Shown here one piece after another: positions 28,092 through 33,640 of a stretch of 33,640 nt of DNA. Under the pieces are notes generated by a model. The model had not been told where the DNA came from. It searched no databases and worked only from the letters and a program-made list of their open reading frames with translations. Made by a program: the position numbers and the translations under genes. Source of the DNA: Rhodocyclaceae bacterium (lineage in GTDB: Bacteria; Pseudomonadota; Gammaproteobacteria; Burkholderiales; Rhodocyclaceae); contig CAJPFL010000152.1 in NCBI GenBank assembly GCA_905339315.1, forward strand, positions 1 to 33,640, in the 5' to 3' direction. Within the stretch, counting starts at the first letter, position 1. Each line of letters begins with the position of its first letter.

Positions 28092-28153
28092 GACGCCCCC
28101 GGCTGCGGGATTGCGGCCGAGGGCGTCACGGGTTGCCGGATCAAATGACCGGC
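28092..28153 (-). promoter_or_regulatory. tandem-hairpin leader upstream of the annealing-protein gene
   Basis: Read on the minus strand, GCCGG-N9-CCGGC (28153-28135) is followed by a second stem, GACGCCC/GGGCGTC (28127-28092), then GTTTACAC and the ribosome site. The arrangement resembles structured leaders (radC and STAXI motif classes) reported ahead of antirestriction and single-strand-binding genes of mobile elements. I cannot test a covariance match. Confidence 0.45.
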
Positions 28154-28254
28154 GAGGGTTCCGACGTTTTCAGTTTATCGAGCGCATAACCTCGGGAAAC
28201 ACTCTTGTTGTTGGAATGCACAGGCGGCAGGTACTGACAAAACCGCCAAAACCA

Positions 28255-29133
28255 TCAGGCCGCCAGCGCCTCGGCTTCCGGACTGGGCGCGGCGTGCGCC
28301 GTGCCGAGGACGAAGTCCGCCGCCTTCTGCGCGGCGCCCGCGGCGACAAAGATGAGGCGTTTGTCGTGGCGCAACGCCGCCAGCCACTGCTCGATGTAGC
28401 TGGCGTGCTCAAGGTGGCCCGGGATGCCGCAGTGGGCGCACAGGAAGGCCGCGCCCATCTCCGCCACCAGTTCCTCGTAGGCGTAGGCATCGATGCCGTG
28501 GCGCCGGCCGAGCGGCCGGTCGAGCCGGCGCGGATGCCCGGTCCAGTGAGCGAGCTCGTGCAGCGCCGTGGCGTAATAGCCCTCGGCCTCGGGAAACCAT
28601 CCCGGCGGCGGCAGTTGGATGAGATCCTCGCCCGGCAGGTAGCAGGCGCGGCTGCCGCCGTGGCGGATCAGCGCGCCGGATTCCCGGAGCAGGGTCTCCG
28701 CTTCGGCGACCGGCTGCCACTGCGGCTGCTGGCCGAGGTTGAAGCGCTCGGGCAGGAACTCCACCTGGCTGGCGTTGAACACCGTGTAGGCGCGCAGCAA
28801 CGGCACCACGCGCTTCGGTGCGTCGTCTTCCTCCGGGGCGTCTTCGTCCAGCTCGCGCCACTTGAAGAACACCACCGCGGCGCCGCGTTCGCCGCGCTTG
28901 ATGCGGCCACCCAGGGCGTTGGCCTGCCGGAGCGTCAGCCAGCGGCTGTCGGCGAAGCCGCGCTCCATCGCCTCGCAGGCCAGCATGAGCACGTTGATGC
29001 CCCGGTAGGGCTTGCCCGTGGCGAGGTTGGCGGGCAGCGCCATGCCCTCGCGCCAGGGGCAGAGCCAGGGCGGCGTGCCGGTTTCGAGCGCGGCGATGAT
29101 GCGCTCGGTGACTGCCTGGTACAGATCGTTCAT
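28255..29133 (-). CDS. ArdC-family antirestriction protein
   Basis: ArdC proteins bind single-stranded DNA and protect incoming mobile DNA from restriction. The 292 residues comprise an N-terminal ssDNA-binding domain (about 1-130: DLYQAVTERIIAALETGTPP, PWREG, GKPYRGINVLML, WLTLRQANALGG, GERGAAVVFFKW) and a zincin-like metallopeptidase domain with HELAHWTGH (His192, Glu193, His196) and the downstream acidic ligand in YEELVAEMGAAFLCA. All metal residues are intact. The ATG at 29133 has AAGGAG with good spacing. It is the middle gene of the minus-strand island operon. It probably acts early after transfer, before the host's restriction enzymes cut the element. Confidence 0.92.
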   Translation of the reverse strand: MNDLYQAVTERIIAALETGTPPWLCPWREGMALPANLATGKPYRGINVLMLACEAMERGFADSRWLTLRQANALGGRIKRGERGAAVVFFKWRELDEDAPEEDDAPKRVVPLLRAYTVFNASQVEFLPERFNLGQQPQWQPVAEAETLLRESGALIRHGGSRACYLPGEDLIQLPPPGWFPEAEGYYATALHELAHWTGHPRRLDRPLGRRHGIDAYAYEELVAEMGAAFLCAHCGIPGHLEHASYIEQWLAALRHDKRLIFVAAGAAQKAADFVLGTAHAAPSPEAEALAA

Positions 29134-29220
29134 GTCTCGACTCCTTGTAAAAGGCGAGACCCGCCGGGTTGATCGACGGGCCTCAAGGGTGGAAAGAATG
29201 AAAGGAATGGCGGGAATCGG

Positions 29221-29310
29221 CTACAACAGCAGCCGCCAGCCCCGGCGCACGATCTGTCGCGCCAGTTCGGCGGCGGCCGACCACAGGGCCACGTCGAGCA
29301 GGGTTTTCAT
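29221..29310 (-). CDS. putative 29-residue protein coupled to the membrane-protein gene
   Basis: MKTLLDVALWSAAAELARQI plus nine more residues (ending GWRLLL) forms an open frame starting at 29310, where its ATG overlaps the upstream stop by four bases (ATGA). The translated product is an amphipathic, Arg-containing helix. The overlap and composition suggest a real microprotein, but it is too short to be certain. It lies between the membrane protein and ardC. Confidence 0.35.
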   Translation of the reverse strand: MKTLLDVALWSAAAELARQIVRRGWRLLL

Positions 29311-29582
29311 ACGTTCAGTCGAATGCGCCCGACGATGTACGAGTTCCCGTCGATGTAGCCGAACAGCCGCTTCATCCCCGAGGTGGCCAGGCTCGTCAGG
29401 AGCCCCGCTACCGTCGCCGCCATCACGCCCGAGAACGTGCCCCAGTGCACCAGCAGCACGATCAGGCTCACCGCCAGATCGATGGCCAGGTCGTGCTTCA
29501 GGGCACGCAGCATCAGGCGGCGCGGCAGCTTCGCCAGGAGGAGGAAGACGCCGAGGAAGACCGTGAATCCGGTGACGATCAT
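29307..29582 (-). CDS. small membrane protein of unknown function
   Basis: The 91 residues show about three hydrophobic helices: about 3-18 (VTGFTVFLGVFLLLA), 33-50 (AIDLAVSLIVLLVHWG) and 50-67 (TFSGVMAATVAGLLTSLA), separated by basic KLPRRLMLRALKHD. The tail (KRLFGYIDGNSYIVGRIRL) is soluble. GGAGGAAG lies just ahead of the ATG at 29582. I do not recognise the family. Position upstream of ardC in a mobile-element operon suggests an accessory role in transfer or maintenance, but nothing in the sequence proves it. Confidence 0.7.
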   Translation of the reverse strand: MIVTGFTVFLGVFLLLAKLPRRLMLRALKHDLAIDLAVSLIVLLVHWGTFSGVMAATVAGLLTSLATSGMKRLFGYIDGNSYIVGRIRLNV

Positions 29583-29594
29583 GGTCTTCCTCCT

Positions 29595-29783
29595 TCAGGC
29601 GTTTGGGCCGGCGGACTCCCGCCAGGCTTCGCGCACATCGATACTCGCCTGGGCGAGCGCGGCCGGGACCTTCTTCGCCTGGACGGCGGCGAGGCGCAGG
29701 CCGCGGAAGACGGCGAGCGCGCCGCGTTTGACGGGGCGAGCAACCGGTTGCGGATGGGACAGCTGGATGGACTGGACTTGCAT
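29595..29783 (-). CDS. small hypothetical protein, first gene of the island operon
   Basis: ATG at 29783 is preceded by AAAGGAGCC and gives 62 residues (MQVQSIQLSHPQPVARPVKR onward). The frame is open 33 codons further upstream, but that part has no ribosome site and is Ala/Arg-rich shadow-like sequence. The protein is basic, with a Gln/Pro-rich N-terminus and a helical middle (FRGLRLAAVQAKKVPAALAQ). It has no recognised domain. Twelve bases separate it from the membrane-protein gene. Confidence 0.55.
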   Translation of the reverse strand: MQVQSIQLSHPQPVARPVKRGALAVFRGLRLAAVQAKKVPAALAQASIDVREAWRESAGPNA

Positions 29784-30127
29784 GGTGAGGCTCCTTTCGC
29801 GAGTGGCAAAGAAATGCGGCGCCGCAGCCACGAGGGCCAGGACGCCGCGACGATGACCTGCCCACTGTTTCGGGCCGGTCAATTCCGGGGTTCAGCCAGG
29901 ACGACGGATGCGCCGCACGGCGTGCGGCGTCGATCCGGTCAGTGCTGAACTACACGAAAGGAATAGCGGCGACCGGCGGGTTCTCGCCGGTCAAACTAGG
30001 CGCGATGAAAAAACTCAGCGAAGCGGGAAACCGGGATGGGACTCCCGTCGAATTCGGAAAACGAATCCGAAGTGGGTGGGTGGTTTCTGGGAAAGGGGGG
30101 AGGGGGTGGGGCGCGACTGGAAGGAGG
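29784..30127. other. 344-base gene-poor stretch with strong hairpins
   Basis: I see no convincing gene here. It holds CGCCGCAC-GGC-GTGCGGCG (29911-29929), GACCGGCG-GGTTCT-CGCCGGTC (29971-29992) and a G-rich run (30074-30111, separate entry). It probably contains the promoter/leader of the minus-strand operon; open frames on the plus strand here lack ribosome sites and domain content. Confidence 0.6.
30074..30111 (+). other. G-quadruplex-forming motif
   Basis: The plus strand has GGGTGGG (30074-30080) and, further on, G-runs of 3, 6, 5 and 4 (30089-30111) separated by AAA, A and T. Four runs with one- to three-base loops fit the canonical G4 pattern. The minus strand is correspondingly C-rich in front of the island operon. 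Confidence 0.7.
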
Positions 30128-30286
30128 TTATGCGGATTTCTGTCGCAAGTGCTCGCAGCAGTCGCGAATGATTTTCACGACGAAATTTCGATCCCTGGCG
30201 GAGAGGCTTTCAAGCCAGGTGGCGATCTTGGTGGAAACATCCAGCCTGATATTGGTTGCTCTGGACAGCAGTTCGCCGACTTGCAC
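30128..30286 (-). CDS. putative 52-residue protein, ribbon-helix-helix-like
   Basis: Read from GTG at 30286 the frame gives VQVGELLSRATNIRLDVSTK, then IATWLESLSARDRNFVVKII and RDCCEHLRQKSA. The NIRLDVS strand followed by two amphipathic helices resembles the ribbon-helix-helix fold of small regulators and antitoxins (pattern resemblance only). No good ribosome site is seen. The frame is the same as that of the upstream Cys-rich gene, starting directly after its TAA (30302-30304). It could be a separate small gene, a remnant, or an accidental open frame. Confidence 0.35.
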   Translation of the reverse strand: MQVGELLSRATNIRLDVSTKIATWLESLSARDRNFVVKIIRDCCEHLRQKSA

Positions 30287-30301
30287 ACAAAGATCGGCGG
30301 A

Positions 30302-31030
30302 TTATCTGCGGACACAAGTTGAGTTGTAGGGATTCCCGTCCAAGGACTCACACATGTAACCAATGTCGCACTGCGATGATGAGGAACATCGCATAACATG
30401 TGTTCCTCCTGCCTTTATAGAATAATCAGGAACACCCGGACTCTTCTCTACTTTGTGACAGACTCCCATAGATGCACCGCCAACCTTCACGCATTTTGTC
30501 CCATCAGGACACCCTACATCAGAAACACAATAATCCGCCGTTACATTAGGCCTTGCCGAAGAAGACCTGGCTGGTGGGCGAGGCAAGTGCGATGCACATA
30601 GGTTGGCCATAGCGTCCCCACCAGGTGCGCCTTTTTTCACCATTGCGAGCATCCGGTCTGAGCATTCCTGAAAACCCTTCATCTGCTTCTCAAGAATACG
30701 AACTTGTCGCTCTTTTTCTTCAGGAGAAACGCTTGATCGCTTTACTGGGTCTTCCTTTGAAGCCTTAATGTTTCTGTCGCGTCCCTCGTCTCTAGGAATT
30801 GGTTTATTGGATTGTTCCCTTAGGCCAGAATGATCCAGTGAGCTTACCGATCCGCGTGACAGAGCTTCTTCTTTGCCCTGACAGGGAATATCTGAGTACT
30901 CAACCTTTCCACTTGGCCCTCTACATTTATATATGCTCTGCGATTTTAGATCAGGCGAAATGATAACGATCAGAACAATAGAGGCTGCCAACAGAATCCG
31001 CGATTGAAGTTGTCTCGTGGCGAATGTCAT
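30302..31030 (-). CDS. secreted DUF4124-like protein with tandem Cys-rich repeats
   Basis: This 242-residue protein has an N-terminal signal/anchor (about 9-28, LQSRILLAASIVLIVIISPD) and then a DUF4124-like motif SIYKCRGPSGKVEYSDIPCQ (about 32-51). A charged middle (about 52-125, KEEALSRG to EKQMKG) follows. The C-terminal third has two copies of a C-x5-C-x5-C-x10/11-C pattern: CVSDVGCPDGTKC to MGVC, and CSSSSQCDIGYMC to NSTC. Even Cys number in each copy suggests disulfides and an exported location. GAGGGG precedes the ATG. It follows the Sel1 gene by 32 bases. The DNA is visibly less GC-rich than the core, pointing to transfer. Function unknown. Confidence 0.75.
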   Translation of the reverse strand: MTFATRQLQSRILLAASIVLIVIISPDLKSQSIYKCRGPSGKVEYSDIPCQGKEEALSRGSVSSLDHSGLREQSNKPIPRDEGRDRNIKASKEDPVKRSSVSPEEKERQVRILEKQMKGFQECSDRMLAMVKKGAPGGDAMANLCASHLPRPPARSSSARPNVTADYCVSDVGCPDGTKCVKVGGASMGVCHKVEKSPGVPDYSIKAGGTHVMRCSSSSQCDIGYMCESLDGNPYNSTCVRR

Positions 31031-31062
31031 CAGCCCCTCTTAGCGAAATAGAGTTAACAATT

Positions 31063-32193
31063 TCATCCAAGCGGCAATACCGCCCTATGTGGCGGAATTT
31101 TCAATGGCCGTGGCTTTTCCCGATAAACGCTCCGTATCTGCTCAGCTTCATCCTGCCAGTATGCGGCCTTCCTCTTGTCAACGGGCACGCCGTGGCCGTA
31201 ATAGTAGATCGAAGCAAGATTGTCGGCGGCAATCGGGTCGCCCACCTCTGCCGCATTCGTCAGCAGTGACAGCCCCTCGCTGACTTCTTCGGCGCTGCGC
31301 TCGGGACCTACCAAAGCATTCCCAAGATAGCGCATTCCTTCCCTGTCATTTTTTTCCGCGGCTTTGCGCAACCAGCGAAGGGCTTCACTCCGATCCTCCG
31401 CAACGCCCCAGCCATACAGATAGCAGGTTCCAAGCACTCCCATTGCTTCATCGCTTCCCTTCTCGACGGCGCGTCGGAATAGCTGAAATGCTCGCGCAAT
31501 GTCCTGAATCACACCCTCGCCGTTCATATACATCAGCCCCAGCACGTAGCTGGCAAACGGGTCTCGTTCAGACGCTGTCGCAAACCAACGGGCGGCTTCA
31601 GAATAATTCTGCAGAACGCCGAAGCCACCCAGATATATAACACCAACCTCTGTCTGCGCTTCGGCATCCCCCATTTCCGCCGCGCGCCGAAAGTAAGATA
31701 GTGCCTGGCCTGCATCGGGCGGAGCACCCTTGCCTTCCAGATACATGGCACCGAGCAATAGCATCGCTTTCGTGTGGCCAAGTTCAGCTGCGCGGCGATA
31801 TTTCTCCGCAGCACCCGACAAGTTTGCGGGCGTTTTCCTGTGTTCAACGAGACCTAGGGTATAAACGGCCTGCGGATACCCCTTTGCCGCTGAACTCAGG
31901 ATCAGCGCTATTCCTTCTGCTTGCTTGCCGCTTGCCAACAGCGTGCGGCCATACTGGTAAATGAGGCGGGAGTTTTCCGGCCCCTGCTCCATAGCCTTCT
32001 TGCAGGCGCTCAATGCTTCAGGCAATGGGATTTTCTCGAATGGCAGGCCAGCGTTCTTGCGTTCCGGATCATCCGGATGAGCCGCGAGGTTGTCACATTC
32101 ATCGATGTCTGATGCGCCGACAGAGGCAGAATGGATGAGTGCCGACGTTACAACGGCGAGAAGACAGGGCAGGCGGCGCGATTTGAGTTTCAT
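31063..32193 (-). CDS. secreted Sel1-repeat (TPR-like) protein
   Basis: The 376-residue protein starts with a signal peptide (MKLKSRRLPCLLAVVTSALI, cleavage near SVGA-S at about 27). A TPR-like segment (about 55-105) precedes about six Sel1 repeats (about 108-345) with the AA.LGH.KAM..LG..YLEGKG pattern, for example AAELGHTKAMLLLGAMYLEG and AVEKGSDEAMGVLGTCYLYG. Such solenoids mediate protein-protein contacts in the periplasm or outside. Repeats do not tell the partner. It is the first gene of a two-gene minus-strand unit with the Cys-rich protein, behind a good promoter at 32235-32263. Lower GC than the core suggests acquisition. Confidence 0.85.
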   Translation of the reverse strand: MKLKSRRLPCLLAVVTSALIHSASVGASDIDECDNLAAHPDDPERKNAGLPFEKIPLPEALSACKKAMEQGPENSRLIYQYGRTLLASGKQAEGIALILSSAAKGYPQAVYTLGLVEHRKTPANLSGAAEKYRRAAELGHTKAMLLLGAMYLEGKGAPPDAGQALSYFRRAAEMGDAEAQTEVGVIYLGGFGVLQNYSEAARWFATASERDPFASYVLGLMYMNGEGVIQDIARAFQLFRRAVEKGSDEAMGVLGTCYLYGWGVAEDRSEALRWLRKAAEKNDREGMRYLGNALVGPERSAEEVSEGLSLLTNAAEVGDPIAADNLASIYYYGHGVPVDKRKAAYWQDEAEQIRSVYREKPRPLKIPPHRAVLPLG

Positions 32194-32234
32194 CGTTGAA
32201 TGATGGCTGCGGCTTTCTAGTAAATGCCCAATGC

Positions 32235-32263
32235 ATTATGGTCGCCAATAGACCAATCTTCAA
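32235..32263 (-). promoter_or_regulatory. sigma-70 promoter of the Sel1 / Cys-rich protein unit
   Basis: On the minus strand TTGAAG (32263-32258), a 17-base spacer and CATAAT (32240-32235) lie about 40 bases before the Sel1 ATG. This is a near-consensus arrangement. Confidence 0.65.
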
Positions 32264-32402
32264 TACCGATTGTGTGACGATGATTCTTTGATTCGCGCTG
32301 ATCCGCTTGCGTGCCACAAACTCTGGGGAATAGATAAACTATTGTGAACTCAGCGGAATATCCTTAAACTGGGCGCACTTAGACCCTCTTCGGGAGCGCG
32401 CC

Positions 32403-32792
32403 ATGAACATCGTCGAACAAGTCAAGCAGACAGCGGTAAGTTCATTTCACAACATCCTGCGCGCAAGCGCCCACCACAATGGTCGGTTTCGGATGGTGCT
32501 GACGACGAGAATAGGCGATGGCGACAAGCCGCTTCTGATCGTCGGCAACGCGCATGGGGTTGTCGAGGACGGTCACTGCATTGCCATCCTGAATCCGGAC
32601 AAGGATCTGGCCAACCTGATCAGGCCGGGCTGCGCCTATGGCATAGGGGGCCTCAAGAAAATCGTTTCGAAGCGATGCGACCTAGCGCTCGATCTGTGGA
32701 TCGACGCTTACAAGGGGCCTAAGCACGCGGTTTCGGTGATCGCGCGCTACAGGGCTCGTCATCCCAAGCCGGCGAAGTTCATCGTGAGTTGA
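32403..32792 (+). CDS. hypothetical protein, 129 residues
   Basis: ATG at 32403 has GGGAG upstream. The protein (MNIVEQVKQTAVSSFHNILR onward) looks soluble, alpha/beta and basic toward the C-terminus (YRARHPKPAKFIVS). The stretch LLIVGNAHGVVEDGHCIAIL reads like two strands around a turn. I recognise no family. Divergent from the Sel1 gene, it is followed seven bases later by the terminase small subunit, with which it may form an operon. A weak promoter candidate is TTGTGA (32343-32348), 16 bases, TAAACT (32365-32370). Confidence 0.65.
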   Translation: MNIVEQVKQTAVSSFHNILRASAHHNGRFRMVLTTRIGDGDKPLLIVGNAHGVVEDGHCIAILNPDKDLANLIRPGCAYGIGGLKKIVSKRCDLALDLWIDAYKGPKHAVSVIARYRARHPKPAKFIVS

Positions 32793-32799
32793 GACAGCT

Positions 32800-33219
32800 G
32801 TGCAGCTGACCCTCCGCCAGGAGCGCTTTGTAGCCGAGTACGTCGTGACTCGGAACGGCGCGGAAAGCGCCAGGCGCGCCGGTTACAGTGAACGCACCGC
32901 TCGGCAGATCGCCGCCGAGAACTTGTCAAAACCTGACATACAGGCCGCCCTGGCAGCCAAGGAAGCTGAGCTGGCGGTGCGCCTGGAGATCGACCGCGAG
33001 GTGGTCGTCGGCGGCATCCTGCAGTCTATCTCTACGGCCATGGGACAAGGTAACCCTGGCCAGGCGATTCGCGGCTGGGTCGAGGTGGCGCGGATCCTGG
33101 GCTTGGATAAACCTGAGGCGGCGCACAGGGCGCTGAGCGCGGAGGACGCGCGGCTGAGGGCGAAGTTCGAGGGGATGACGGACGAGGAGCTGATGGCGAT
33201 TGCTGAGGGCAGAGCTTAA
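32800..33219 (+). CDS. phage terminase small subunit-like protein (TerS)
   Basis: This 139-residue protein matches the terminase_2 small-subunit family, the DNA-recognition component of phage packaging motors. The N-terminal helix-turn-helix-type domain (about 1-60) shows LTLRQERFVAEYVVTRNGAE, SARRAGYSERTARQIAAENL and KPDIQAALAAKEAEL, all typical. The middle (RLEIDREVVVGGILQSISTA) and WVEVARILGLDKPEA also fit. The C-terminus EGMTDEELMAIAEGRA is a common terminase-end helix. GTG at 32800 is the likely start. No large subunit, portal or capsid gene is in the window; it could be a prophage remnant, a satellite gene, or continue past the window. Confidence 0.82.
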   Translation: MQLTLRQERFVAEYVVTRNGAESARRAGYSERTARQIAAENLSKPDIQAALAAKEAELAVRLEIDREVVVGGILQSISTAMGQGNPGQAIRGWVEVARILGLDKPEAAHRALSAEDARLRAKFEGMTDEELMAIAEGRA

Positions 33220-33287
33220 CCATACGAGAACTGTAAGTTACTGAGGGTCGGGCTTTACGGATAAATGGGTGAAATGGCCGCTTGTCA

Positions 33288-33313
33288 GCCTTATGTGGAT
33301 ATCCGCATAAGGC
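33288..33313. repeat. 26-bp near-perfect palindrome
   Basis: GCCTTATG (33288-33295), T, GGATATCC (33297-33304), G, CATAAGGC (33306-33313): the two halves are complementary except at one position pair (33296/33305). It lies in the 208-base gap between TerS and the next gene, about 115 bases before its start. It could be an operator or recombination site; nothing distinguishes these here. Confidence 0.75.
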
Positions 33314-33427
33314 CGAGTCTGAGACGATGGTTACAGCACGGTATTCGGCCTAAAGAGCGAGTAACACACTTCATGCAAACAGGAATACCATTCGCATGGA
33401 ACAAGCCCAAATAAGCCGGGAGGTAAC

Positions 33428-33640
33428 ATGGAAATCATCATGTCTTATTTACATGTAGCTTTGAAATGGTGGCAATCCTTGGGGTATGACGTCCACTATA
33501 AAATCTGGCTGGGCGCAGGCATTGCCATGCTTGTCTTGTGGCTGTGGGCCGCGTACTACATGACGCGCCGCCTCTTGGGGCACCGGAAGATCAACGGTGC
33601 GTGGATAGGGGTCGAGGAATTTGAGGCTTTCCTTGACAGG
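33428..33640 (+). CDS. small membrane protein, 3' end beyond window
   Basis: ATG at 33428 is preceded by GGGAGG and the frame stays open for 71 codons to the window end. It begins MEIIMSYLHVALKWWQSLGY, then one clear membrane helix (about 31-50, IWLGAGIAMLVLWLWAAYYM), a basic boundary MTRRLLGHRK and the start of a soluble part (INGAWIGVEEFEAFLDR). The charge pattern predicts N-out, C-in. I do not recognise the family. The gap upstream (33220-33427) holds the palindrome but no gene. Confidence 0.7.
   Translation, partial: MEIIMSYLHVALKWWQSLGYDVHYKIWLGAGIAMLVLWLWAAYYMTRRLLGHRKINGAWIGVEEFEAFLDR

Noticed and set aside
30302-30304. Stop-codon read-through of the Cys-rich gene as a proven event
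   Set aside because: The context is TAA followed by T, not a known leaky stop; a one-in-three frame coincidence is enough to explain the phase.
29908-30329. Overlapping plus-strand open frames after the ardC operon
   Set aside because: No ribosome sites, Gly/Arg-rich low-complexity translation through the G-run, and no domain; kept only as a gene-poor region.
33288-33313. dif/XerCD site
   Set aside because: dif has CATAA and TTATG arms facing outward around a 6-base centre; here the arms are in the opposite order around GGATATCC.
25669-33640. Second copy of the tRNA-Pro 3' end (attR)
   Set aside because: I searched by eye for the GTTCGAATCCCGCC stretch and found none; the far end, if any, is outside the window.

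Overview
The window looks like a chromosomal piece of a high-GC betaproteobacterium, probably Rhodocyclales or a relative. The assignment rests on gene order (clpX-lon-hupB-ppiD; mltD/gloB/methyltransferase/rnhA/dnaQ; thrS-infC-rpmI-rplT-pheS-pheT-ihfA-merR-tRNA-Pro) and on protein sequence. No 16S gene is present, so genus-level placement is inference.

Positions 1-25668 are core genome. 1-6330 is the protein quality-control block: the 3' part of clpX, lon behind a possible heat-shock promoter, hupB, tRNA-Val(TAC), tRNA-Asp(GTC) and ppiD. Convergent fabI follows, then a four-gene peptide/oligopeptide ABC importer (7228-13836) whose genes all overlap end to start. 13844-18160 holds mltD and gloB (minus strand), then a YafS-like methyltransferase, rnhA and dnaQ, also overlapping, and tRNA-Val(GAC). 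18239-25536 is the translation block thrS-infC-rpmI-rplT-pheS-pheT plus ihfA and a MerR-type regulator, ending at tRNA-Pro(GGG). infC starts with AUC.

The region after tRNA-Pro (25669-33640) is accessory and mosaic. It opens with a tandem 12-bp repeat beside the tRNA terminator. It then carries a DUF4160/DUF2442 pair (toxin-antitoxin-like, possibly leaderless), and a minus-strand mobile-element operon: two or three small proteins, an ArdC-type antirestriction protein, a Sak3/DUF1071 single-strand annealing protein and a YqaJ-type exonuclease. Next come a gene-poor stretch with strong hairpins and a G-quadruplex motif, two secreted proteins in visibly lower-GC DNA (DUF4124/Cys-rich and Sel1-repeat), an unrecognised 129-aa protein, a lone phage terminase small subunit, a 26-bp palindrome and the start of a membrane protein cut by the window end. 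No integrase, large terminase, portal or conjugation gene is visible, so the element's type cannot be settled here.

The most unusual points are the lone terminase small subunit in a recombination/antirestriction island, the structured leaders of the island operon, the tandem Cys-repeat secreted protein with an open frame after its stop, and, in the core, a substrate-binding protein with both a lipobox and a C-terminal membrane anchor. I did not find a clearly new multi-gene system that sequence alone proves.
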